Below are positions 56,928 to 64,000 of a stretch of 64,000 nt of DNA, in pieces. A program made the translations under genes and the position numbers. The DNA is from Paraburkholderia youngii. Lineage in GTDB: Bacteria; Pseudomonadota; Gammaproteobacteria; Burkholderiales; Burkholderiaceae. The stretch is from the NCBI RefSeq assembly GCF_013366925.1, contig NZ_JAALDK010000001.1, positions 4,519,165-4,583,164 of the forward strand. Direction: 5' to 3'. Every line of letters begins with the position of its first letter. Positions within the stretch are counted from its first letter, which is position 1. The notes below the pieces were generated by a model that ran no database searches, had not been told where the DNA came from, and saw only the letters and a list, made by a program, of their open reading frames with translations.

Positions 56928-57467
56928 CTAGAAAAGTTCGAGTTCGCCTTCGGCCTCGTCAGCCGCCGCGAGTTCAGCCTTGAAATCGAGTGGCGCCTGC
57001 GCGCATATGCATAACGTCACGCCCAGCCGGGCCGCCGCGCCGATCGTCAGCTCGTACGCCCACACGTGATCGGGCCGCAACTCGTCCAGATACTCGATAC
57101 AGCGGCTGTTCAATTCATACGGCGTCGACATGCCGAGATCGGGGAAATGCTCGACCAGTTGCTGGTTCATGTAGCCGCAGCACAGGTTGCCGAGTTCCAT
57201 CAGCGTTTCCGACAGCGAACGCGTCGTGTCGCCGCTCGCGTAGTACGCGCGCGTTGCTTCGTCCTTGCTGAAATGCAGCACGAACAGCAGACGAAAACCG
57301 ATCGACGAGATCGTCAGCGCCATCGCGCAAGGTCCGGGCGGATGATCGCGATCCCACCTCGGCACCGCGCTGATCTCGCACGCATCACCCGGCGTCGCGG
57401 GCAATCTCGCGCGAGCCGCGTGACAGAAGATGTCCGCGATGCTTTGCAACGCCTGATCGGTAATCAC
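56928..57467 (-). CDS. CheX/CheC-like chemotaxis phosphatase family protein
   Basis: This 179-residue protein is assigned a GTG start at 57467 that overlaps the preceding stop codon (GTGA); the ATG at 57896 would run through the MCP-like gene in a wrong frame. A CheC/CheX-type phosphatase helix is visible in SETLMELGNLCCGYMNQQL (E-x2-N). The C-terminus EGELELF resembles that of the next protein. It probably dephosphorylates the CheY-like protein. It lacks a second E-x2-N motif, so it is more like CheX or a diverged CheC. Confidence 0.68.
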   Translation of the reverse strand: MITDQALQSIADIFCHAARARLPATPGDACEISAVPRWDRDHPPGPCAMALTISSIGFRLLFVLHFSKDEATRAYYASGDTTRSLSETLMELGNLCCGYMNQQLVEHFPDLGMSTPYELNSRCIEYLDELRPDHVWAYELTIGAAARLGVTLCICAQAPLDFKAELAAADEAEGELELF

Positions 57468-58195
57468 GCTGCGGCCTGCTCGAGCCTGGATTGAAACTGG
57501 GTCGCCAGCGCTTCGACGCCGCCGAGCGACGCCGTGATCATCTTGCCGCCGGCCTGGATGTCCTGGAACGTCGCCGCGGTCGTCAGATCGTTGCGATGCA
57601 GACTCTCCTGATAGCTCTTCGACAGTTCCTGCGAGCGCGACGCGAGCGAGCGCACTTCGCCCGCGACGATCGAAAAGCCGCGACCCGCGGTGCCGGCGCG
57701 CGCCGCTTCGATCGACGCATTCAGCGAAACGATCAGCACGTGCTGCACGATCGACGACAGTTCCTGGTTCTTCTTGTGCATGTCGCGGTTCTGCGACATC
57801 AGCGAAATCATCTGCTCGTGCCAGCGCTCGAACGTGATCGTCAGCGTCTTCAGTCGGGCGGCCTCGTGCGCGATCCGCGTCGCATGCTGCCGCCATTCGT
57901 CGCTTCGCGTGCTCGCGGCGTCGAGGCTCGCCTGCAATGATTCGCGATTGCGCTCGCCCTGCTCGGCCTGCGCGCGCAGATCGGCGAGCATCGCCTCCAG
58001 GGCGGCGCGCTCGCCGTTGGCCTGCTCGCCGGCCTGGAGCGCCGCGTCGAGTTGCTGCTCGAGGGCTTGCCGCGCGAGCGTGTCGACACGCTGCGTTTCC
58101 GCACTGGCGCGAAGCCCCCGACGATAATAAATTCCCGTCGCGAGCGCGCAGACGATACCGCCAACGCCTGCGACCACAAGATAGCTTTCAAACAC
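57464..58195 (-). CDS. Membrane-anchored methyl-accepting chemotaxis protein fragment-like protein
   Basis: This 243-residue protein has one N-terminal membrane helix (about residues 5-25), a coiled coil (about 40-110), and a short MCP signalling hairpin with the canonical tip-proximal motif IEAARAGTAGRGFSIVAGEV and RSLASRSQELSKSY. It has no periplasmic sensor domain and no HAMP. Normal MCP cytoplasmic domains are about 250 residues alone, so the hairpin here is truncated. It may act as a scaffold for the kinase encoded just upstream, 37 bases away. Confidence 0.85.
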   Translation of the reverse strand: MFESYLVVAGVGGIVCALATGIYYRRGLRASAETQRVDTLARQALEQQLDAALQAGEQANGERAALEAMLADLRAQAEQGERNRESLQASLDAASTRSDEWRQHATRIAHEAARLKTLTITFERWHEQMISLMSQNRDMHKKNQELSSIVQHVLIVSLNASIEAARAGTAGRGFSIVAGEVRSLASRSQELSKSYQESLHRNDLTTAATFQDIQAGGKMITASLGGVEALATQFQSRLEQAAA

Positions 58196-58232
58196 GACCT
58201 GCTCCCTTCGCTTCGTTCAATCGATCAGGCGA

Positions 58233-60611
58233 TCAGCCTGCTACCGCATCCGCGTCACGCTCGCGCGCTGCATCGGTGGACGCATCGAGACTGTCGACCG
58301 CCCAGTCCTCGGGGAACGATACGACGGTCTGAAAGCGGCGATAGTCGGCGCCGCGACGATCGTCGGTGAAACGCAATTCGATGCGGCCACGCTCGCGCCG
58401 CACGAAATCGCGCACCGCATCCATCCCGACGCCGCGGCCCGAAATCTCGCTGACGCTCTGCGCGGTCGAAAAGCCGGAACGGAAGATCAGCTCGGCAATC
58501 GCTTCGTCGCTGAGCGCGGCATCGGCGTCGATCCAGCCGCGTTCGATCGCCGCGGCACGGATCTTTGCGAGCGCGAGACCCCGGCCGTCGTCGCTGATGG
58601 TGATCTGCAGCGCGTGATGGTCGACGCCCACTTCCAACCCGATGACGCCGGCCGCGTCCTTGCCGTTCGCGATACGCTCGGCGGCGGGCTCGATGCCGTG
58701 ATCGACCGAATTGCGCAGCAGGTGCGTGAACACATTACGCAGCGTATTGCTGACCTCGCTGCGCACGCGATAACCGTTGTTGTCGATGCTGACGATCGGC
58801 GCTTCCTTGCCGAGTTCGGCCGCCAGAGACGGCAGCGATTCGAGCACGCCCGCGAGCGCTTCGTAGATCGATTCGGTGCCCAACAGACGCAGCTCGCGCT
58901 GCAACGATTCGCGCATCGACACGAGTGCGTCCCGGTCGGCCGGATCGGCGCTTTCGAGCAAGTCCAACTGCTTCTGGATCAACTCGCGATCGACCATCAG
59001 GTAGCGATCCACCGCGCCGTTCTGGCCCGGACCCTTGCGGCCGAGGCTCACTTCGTTGATCGTCGCGTAGGTTTCGAGCGCAGCCTTCACGCGCTGCAGA
59101 TCGTCGATCAGAAGCTGCTGGTCCCACGCTTCACCGCCGTCCGCGCGGCGCAATGCGTCGTAACGCTGTTCGGTTTCGTGGACGACGCCGGTCAGATGCT
59201 GAAGGCTGTAGGTGCGTGCATTGCCCTTGACGGTGTGCATATTGCGGAACAGCTCGGCGACCGCTTCGAGACTCGGCTCGTGATGCTGACGGATGATCCG
59301 CTCGTTTTCGCTGATGAAGCCCGTCGCGCTTTCGACGAAGTGATGGAATTTCTCCTGGCTCACCGCGAGAATCTCGCCGATCATTTCCAACCGGCGCTTC
59401 TGTTCGCCGGCCTCGGCGGCGAGCGCGCGCAGTTCGGTCACGTCGCGCACGCACAGCATCAAACGCTGCACGACGTCGTGTTCGTCGGTGATCGCCGACC
59501 AGCTCAGGTCGAGCGTCTTCACGCGGCCATCGGCCATCGGCTTGGCGATCTCGTTGACGAGCAGGTGCTGATTGAACTCGAAGTTCATGCTGTCTTCACC
59601 GATACATGCGTGCAGCGCCGCTTCGATCTGCGCGAGCTCATCGCTGTTGATACCGGTGCCGCCGAACACGAGGTCGAGCAGCGGACGGCCCGCAATCTCG
59701 CGAGTCTCGAAGATGGCCTCCAGATACGCGGAGTATTCCGGATGCACGACCACGCCTTCGACCACAGTCAGAATCCCCTGCTGCATGTTTTGCAGCATCG
59801 CCTGGATATCGGCGGTCTTCTGCTTCAACTGCAGCGAGCTTTGCTGGATCTTCTCGATCATGCCGTTGAACGCGACGATCGAATGACCGATCTCGTCCAT
59901 GCGGCCGACCGGCACGCGGCGCGTGAAGTCCTGGCTTGCCGCGATCTCGCTCATCTCCACCTGCATGCGGCTCAGCGGCCGGGTGATCTGCCGATACAGC
60001 AGCGCGCTGATCAGCAGCAGCACGACGATGGCCGCGCCGGTCGCGGCGCCGATCGCCGTCGTCGTGGTGGCGAGCGCGCTGTTCAGGTCGTCGATCGCGG
60101 CGTCTTTCTGGCGGTTCTTCTCGATTCGCAGCGTCTCGACGATGCCTTCGAGCTCATCGCGGTATTGCGCGACGTTTGCGAACAGATACGCCTGCGCCAG
60201 TTCGTTCTTGCCGTCGGCCTTCATCCTCGCGGTGTCGTTGACCGCGTTGAAATAGTTGGCGAGGCTGTCGCGCGCCTGACTCACGAGCCCGGTTTGGGCC
60301 TGACCTTGCGCGGCCTTCGCCTGCACGTCGAGCGCCGCGTGCAGCGACGCTTCCTTGCTCTTCAGCAGGTCGCGCGCCTGCGAGACCATGTTCTCGTCAG
60401 GCGCATAGACGAGCGTCATCATCGCGAGCTGCACGTCCTTGAGCTGCGACACGAGGTCGGCCGACGCGAGCGCGCTCGGCACGACACCCTGGGTCACCTG
60501 CCTGACGTTGGCGGCGCTGTTGCGAGTCTGAAGCACAGCGTATCCACCAATGGCGGATAGCGCGACGAGCATCAGAATGACGAGTAGCGTGATGCGGTGA
60601 CGGATGGTCAT
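58233..60611 (-). CDS. Receptor-type hybrid of MCP sensor, HAMP, Hpt and CheA-like kinase
   Basis: This 792-residue inner-membrane kinase has two membrane helices (about 8-28 and 180-205) around a four-helix-bundle ligand domain, then HAMP (to about 270), a PAS-like region (about 270-400), an Hpt domain with the phospho-His in FRNMHTVKGNARTY, and a CheA-type ATPase: N box HLLRNSVDHGIEP, G1 SDDGRGLAL and G2 GRGVGMDAVRDFV. There is no CheW-like domain at the end. The start at 60611 begins the first membrane helix. It heads an operon with an MCP-like protein, two CheX-like proteins and a CheY. Confidence 0.85.
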   Translation of the reverse strand: MTIRHRITLLVILMLVALSAIGGYAVLQTRNSAANVRQVTQGVVPSALASADLVSQLKDVQLAMMTLVYAPDENMVSQARDLLKSKEASLHAALDVQAKAAQGQAQTGLVSQARDSLANYFNAVNDTARMKADGKNELAQAYLFANVAQYRDELEGIVETLRIEKNRQKDAAIDDLNSALATTTTAIGAATGAAIVVLLLISALLYRQITRPLSRMQVEMSEIAASQDFTRRVPVGRMDEIGHSIVAFNGMIEKIQQSSLQLKQKTADIQAMLQNMQQGILTVVEGVVVHPEYSAYLEAIFETREIAGRPLLDLVFGGTGINSDELAQIEAALHACIGEDSMNFEFNQHLLVNEIAKPMADGRVKTLDLSWSAITDEHDVVQRLMLCVRDVTELRALAAEAGEQKRRLEMIGEILAVSQEKFHHFVESATGFISENERIIRQHHEPSLEAVAELFRNMHTVKGNARTYSLQHLTGVVHETEQRYDALRRADGGEAWDQQLLIDDLQRVKAALETYATINEVSLGRKGPGQNGAVDRYLMVDRELIQKQLDLLESADPADRDALVSMRESLQRELRLLGTESIYEALAGVLESLPSLAAELGKEAPIVSIDNNGYRVRSEVSNTLRNVFTHLLRNSVDHGIEPAAERIANGKDAAGVIGLEVGVDHHALQITISDDGRGLALAKIRAAAIERGWIDADAALSDEAIAELIFRSGFSTAQSVSEISGRGVGMDAVRDFVRRERGRIELRFTDDRRGADYRRFQTVVSFPEDWAVDSLDASTDAARERDADAVAG

Positions 60612-60864
60612 CTGAGAATCCCCGAGGTCTGAAAATACAAGGTCCACGCATTGAGCGGGACGCCCGTGTGTTTTTGTACTTTCGGGCGCGGGGATTATCG
60701 TCGCGGATGTGTGACGTCAACGTGACGGAGTCGATGCCGAACCACACGTTTTAGGGATTTGAAAAATAAGGTCGAAAATTCGTGAATAAGGGCTGATCCG
60801 GGCTCAAGTTCGACAGAAAAATGCCGTTATTTTCGGCCTGTTTTTTTCGCTAGCCCACTGCGCT

Positions 60865-62031
60865 TCAATGCAGTGCGTCCCCCGCGATCGCTTCGGCATA
60901 CACCGCCGCGACCCGCTTCGCGATCACTGCGTTATCGAAGTGCTCGCGCGCATAGCGGCGGCATGCATCCTCATCGGGCAGCTTTAGCGTGCCGTTGAAC
61001 GCGCCGGCGAGACCCGCGGCGATCGCCGCTGCGCCGGTCTCCGGCAACACCAGATCCGGCGACAAGCCCGCCACCGCCTCCGGCAATCCGCCGACCGGCG
61101 TCACCAGCACCGGCGTGCCCGACGCAAGCGATTCGACCGTGATGAGCCCGAAGCCTTCCAGCGCGACAGTCGGTACGACGCTGAGATTGGCCGCGCGATA
61201 CAGTGCCGCCAGATGCTGATCGGGCACGAAGCCGAGCAGCTTCACGTTGTGTTCGAGCCCCGCCTCGTCGATGCGCGCCTGAAGCTCGCTTTCGAGCCGA
61301 CCCTTGCCCGCGATCAGCAGCAGCACGTCGGGCGCGCTGCGTTTCACCAGCTTCACCGCATCGATCAGATCTTCGAGACCCATGCGCCGCACCAGCCGTC
61401 GCACCGCCAGCACGATCGGCCGATCCTGCGGCAATTGCAGACGCAGACGCGCTTCGGCCTGCGTGATCGGCAGATTGAACTGCTCGACGTCGACGCAGCC
61501 CGGCACCACGCGCACGCGCTCCGGTGAGATGCCGTAGCGCGTCGTCAGGATCTTGCCGAACGCGTCCGACAGTACGATCAGCCGCGACGAACGCGCGTAC
61601 ACCGACTGCTCCAGATAACGCTTCGCGCGCTGGCCGAGCGAATCGGCGCCTTCGACGTGGCTCTCGTCGGCCCACGGCCCCTGGAAATGCGACACCTGCG
61701 GAATGCCGCGCGTCACGTCGAGGCCCGGAAACGTATAGAGCGCGAAGTGTGATGAAATCACATCGGGCCGCGACCTGCGGATCTCCTGGCGCAGCGCGCG
61801 GCGTGCCGCCATCAGCCGCAACGGCAGCGACTGTGCGGCCGAACCGAAGCCGTTGATCGCGCCACCGGTATCGGCCGCGACTTTCGGCGAGCCGGCGACG
61901 ACGCCGCGCACCGCGACGCCCGCGCCCGGCAGCGCGCCGACCAGCGAGTAGTACATGCGGTCGAGGCCGCCCGCGCGTTCGGGAAACCAGTGCATCCCGA
62001 TCTGCAGTGATTTGATTGAGCCAGTCGTCAT
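60865..62031 (-). CDS. GT4-family glycosyltransferase (BceK-like)
   Basis: This 388-residue family 4 glycosyltransferase has the acceptor-side GMHWFPERAGGLDRMYYSLV and the donor site VVPTVALEGFGLITVESLAS with E-x7-E, and the GKGRLES segment. It adds a sugar to a lipid-linked polysaccharide repeat at the inner membrane. It is the last of three cotranscribed EPS genes at the right edge, 70 bases after the next glycosyltransferase. Position matches bceK of cepacian bce-I. The gap from 60612 to 60864 holds no gene. Confidence 0.88.
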   Translation of the reverse strand: MTTGSIKSLQIGMHWFPERAGGLDRMYYSLVGALPGAGVAVRGVVAGSPKVAADTGGAINGFGSAAQSLPLRLMAARRALRQEIRRSRPDVISSHFALYTFPGLDVTRGIPQVSHFQGPWADESHVEGADSLGQRAKRYLEQSVYARSSRLIVLSDAFGKILTTRYGISPERVRVVPGCVDVEQFNLPITQAEARLRLQLPQDRPIVLAVRRLVRRMGLEDLIDAVKLVKRSAPDVLLLIAGKGRLESELQARIDEAGLEHNVKLLGFVPDQHLAALYRAANLSVVPTVALEGFGLITVESLASGTPVLVTPVGGLPEAVAGLSPDLVLPETGAAAIAAGLAGAFNGTLKLPDEDACRRYAREHFDNAVIAKRVAAVYAEAIAGDALH

Positions 62032-62101
62032 GATGGTGTGCCCCTGTGTGTTGCTTGCGGTGAGTTGCTATGCCGTTGCGTGGATGGCGCGGCTCGCGCG
62101 T

Positions 62102-63331
62102 TCATTCCACGCTCTTCTGTCCGGCGAGATGATTCAGTGTCAGCGCATCGTTCTGCGCGACGACCGTCGCCTCCGTCCGGCTACGCCGGCGGTTTTCCTG
62201 CTGCCCGGCCAGTTGCCGGTACAGCGCGATGTATTGCGCGGCCATGCGCGCCCAGCCGAAGCCGGTTGCGAGCTCGCTGGCGGCCTGGCCCATCGCGCGG
62301 CGCGCGGTGTCGTCGCCGGCGAGTTGCGCGACTGCGCGAGCGAGCGCCTGCGGGTCGTCGGGATCGTCGAGCACGATGCCGCACTCCGGCGTGATGATCT
62401 CGGCGCCGCCCGCGGTGCGCGCGGTCACGACGGGCAGGCCCGCCGCCATCGCTTCGAGCAGCGACAGACTCATCGCTTCGTAGCGCGATGGAAACACGAA
62501 CGCGTCGACCGAATGCATCAGCACTGGCATCTCCTTCACCAGCCCGAGAAAATGCACCCGATGCGCGATGCCGAGCGCCTTCGCCTGTTCCGGATACGGG
62601 CTGCCCGGCAGAAAGCCGGCCACCGCGATCTGCACGTGCTCGGGCAGATGCTTCAATGCGGCGAGCACGGTGCCGAGATTCTTGCGCGGGGTGCGCAGAT
62701 CGCCGACGAACAGCAGCAGGAACGCATCGTCCGGTAACCGAAACTTCGCGCGATCGCCGCTCGCCGCCGCGAAGCCTTGCGTGTCGACGCCGTTGTAGAT
62801 CACGTCCACGCGGTTGCGGGGCGTGAGGCCGATCGCGCGGATTTCGTCGGCGACCTTCTGCGACACCGCGGTGATCACCTTCGAGCGCCGGTACGCCCAG
62901 CGTTCGAGCAGCGCATTGCAGCGCGTATAGACCGACTGGTACGCGGACCACACGCCCTTCGTCAAACCGAACGGGTAGTACTTGCTCGCGAACCAGCCGC
63001 TGTGCACGAAATGCGAGGTATTGACGTCGGCGCGCATCCACGTGATGAAGCCGTTCACGTGCAGCACGTCGTAGTCGCGCCGATGCGCGCGCAGCCATAG
63101 CGCGCTCTTGAGAGCGAACACCTGCTGGCGCAGCAGATTGGTCGGCCACCAGCGGCCGATCTTCACCGGCGCCCAGCGCACGTTCGGATGCGCGAGCAGT
63201 TCGGGCGCCACGTGCGACGCGACCAGCGTCACGCGGATGTTCTCGTCGAGCGCCGCGCGCGCGATCTCGTGATTGACGCGCCCCTGGCCGTCGTTATGAC
63301 GCACTACGTGCGTGACTATGGCGACTCTCAA
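62102..63331 (-). CDS. GT4-family glycosyltransferase (BceJ-like)
   Basis: This 409-residue family 4 glycosyltransferase shows RVAIVTHVVRHNDGQGRVNH at the N-terminus, DVIYNGVDTQGF, and the donor-site FVFPSRYEAMSLSLLEAMAA. The start is TTG at 63331, with GGAGG six bases before it, overlapping the polymerase stop codon (TTGA); the ATG reading from 63955 is a wrong-frame artefact. It acts on the lipid-linked repeat unit. Position matches bceJ. Confidence 0.87.
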   Translation of the reverse strand: MRVAIVTHVVRHNDGQGRVNHEIARAALDENIRVTLVASHVAPELLAHPNVRWAPVKIGRWWPTNLLRQQVFALKSALWLRAHRRDYDVLHVNGFITWMRADVNTSHFVHSGWFASKYYPFGLTKGVWSAYQSVYTRCNALLERWAYRRSKVITAVSQKVADEIRAIGLTPRNRVDVIYNGVDTQGFAAASGDRAKFRLPDDAFLLLFVGDLRTPRKNLGTVLAALKHLPEHVQIAVAGFLPGSPYPEQAKALGIAHRVHFLGLVKEMPVLMHSVDAFVFPSRYEAMSLSLLEAMAAGLPVVTARTAGGAEIITPECGIVLDDPDDPQALARAVAQLAGDDTARRAMGQAASELATGFGWARMAAQYIALYRQLAGQQENRRRSRTEATVVAQNDALTLNHLAGQKSVE

Positions 63332-64000
63332 TCCGTGCCTCCGTGGAGAAATAGCGTGCGTGCGCGGTTCATCTTTTCGTAGTGAACCGCGGAAAGAATC
63401 GAAAAAGCGCCCATGAAAAGCAGCAGGCCGCCGGTGCCGACCAGCGAGTTCGTGAACACCAGCATCGCGAAGGTCGCAAGACACAGGCTCAGGCACGCGG
63501 AGACGAACTTGTCGTCGCGCAGCCTGAACGACGCGAGCACCGCGCGCGTCAGCAGCCACACGATGCCGGACATGTACAGCAGGGTGCCGGGCCAGCCGAG
63601 CACGAACGGAACGTTCATCACGCCGCTGTCGAAGTTGCCGTACTGGCCGAGCTGGCCGCCGTCGTTGGAGAGCTTCGTCGAGGTGCCGGTCGCGCCCATG
63701 CCCTCGCCCGACACGTCGGTAAACGCGGTCTTCGCGAAGGTCGCGTAGAACTCGTTGCGGGCCGCGTAGCTCTGGTCGTCGTGCAGATTGACGATCGTGT
63801 TCAGGCGCGCCTGCATCCGTTCGGCCACCGGGCCGACCGCCAGCAGCGGCACGCAGAAGCCGGCGAGCAGCACCGCGCTCGCGACGATGCGCACGCGCAC
63901 CTTGTTGTTCGACTTCACCAGCTGGATGAAGAGCGCGATGACCCAGCCGCCCCACGTCGAGCGCACGAGGCTCAACGCGAACGAGAAGAAGCCGAGCCCG
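63328..64000 (-). CDS. Polysaccharide polymerase/O-antigen ligase-like membrane protein (partial, BceI-like)
   Basis: The frame is open to the window edge, so only the C-terminal 224 residues or so are seen. It has several hydrophobic segments with a long hydrophilic loop (RMQARLNTIVNLHDDQSYAA; GMGATGTSTKLSNDGG) typical of Wzy/O-antigen ligase proteins. It probably polymerizes repeat units in the periplasm. It is coupled to the next glycosyltransferase gene by a 4-base overlap. Position matches bceI. Confidence 0.78.
   Translation of the reverse strand, partial: GLGFFSFALSLVRSTWGGWVIALFIQLVKSNNKVRVRIVASAVLLAGFCVPLLAVGPVAERMQARLNTIVNLHDDQSYAARNEFYATFAKTAFTDVSGEGMGATGTSTKLSNDGGQLGQYGNFDSGVMNVPFVLGWPGTLLYMSGIVWLLTRAVLASFRLRDDKFVSACLSLCLATFAMLVFTNSLVGTGGLLLFMGAFSILSAVHYEKMNRARTLFLHGGTD

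Noticed and set aside
58614..60560. A 648-codon plus-strand frame opposite the receptor kinase
   Set aside because: Kinase motifs on the minus strand are clear; the antisense frame has none.

Overview
The window is GC-rich, densely coded bacterial DNA. Gene content and protein sequences point to Burkholderiales, most likely Paraburkholderia or Burkholderia: a FabV enoyl reductase, a nitrate reductase fused to a CysJ-type reductase, malate synthase G, a KfrA-like protein, and genes ordered like the cepacian (bce) exopolysaccharide clusters. I saw no rRNA, tRNA, CRISPR array or insertion sequence.

Region 1 (1-13.8 kb) looks like a sulfur-scavenging island. It has a Tat-exported sulfatase, two SfnB/DszC-like flavin oxidoreductases, an SfnR-type sigma-54 activator with no sensor domain, an MsuE-like FMN reductase, an SfnG-like dimethylsulfone monooxygenase, and a complete five-gene ABC importer of the branched-chain amino acid (Liv/HAAT) type. 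The importer genes are coupled to sfnG, and a wrecked ssuD-like gene follows them. Sigma-54 -24/-12 elements lie before both outward-facing transcription units, with a weaker one before the sfnB-sfnR unit. The inferred job is uptake and desulfurization of small organosulfur compounds when sulfate is scarce.

Region 2 (13.9-27.0 kb) is mixed housekeeping and accessory DNA: a KfrA-like coiled-coil protein with a palindrome at its promoter, an azoreductase, a cupin, a lipoprotein, an MFS carrier, PBP1A, FabV, a Rap1a/Tai-like small protein, GST, a LysR regulator, trans-aconitate methyltransferase, and an AHSA1/ArsR pair with a palindromic operator.

Region 3 (27.1-38.1 kb) is assimilatory nitrate reduction: nirB-nirD-nasA(fused)-narK on the minus strand, with the siroheme gene cobA divergent. 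The 590-bp divergent region holds two facing sigma-54 promoters, two NtrC-like dyads between them and, in each leader, an apparent ANTAR-type two-hairpin antiterminator overlapping a terminator. Region 4 (38.1-42.5 kb) has MOSC, GlcG-like, malate synthase G and GalU genes, plus an unlisted 47-residue membrane protein.

Region 5 (42.7-64 kb) is exopolysaccharide. GalU, acyltransferase, tandem glycosyltransferase, flippase, secreted beta-propeller protein, acyltransferase, SGNH hydrolase and GDP-mannose dehydratase follow the order I recall for bce-II. Two glycosyltransferases and a partial polymerase at the right edge match the distal end of bce-I. Two foreign-looking inserts interrupt this: an AT-richer toxin/immunity module (frameshifted RNase A-like toxin plus two paralogous CdiI-like immunity genes, 44.2-45.7 kb), and a five-gene chemosensory-like operon (55.5-60.6 kb) in which receptor, Hpt and CheA-type ATPase are one protein. 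Functions are read from sequence only; bce and sfn comparisons are from memory of those families.
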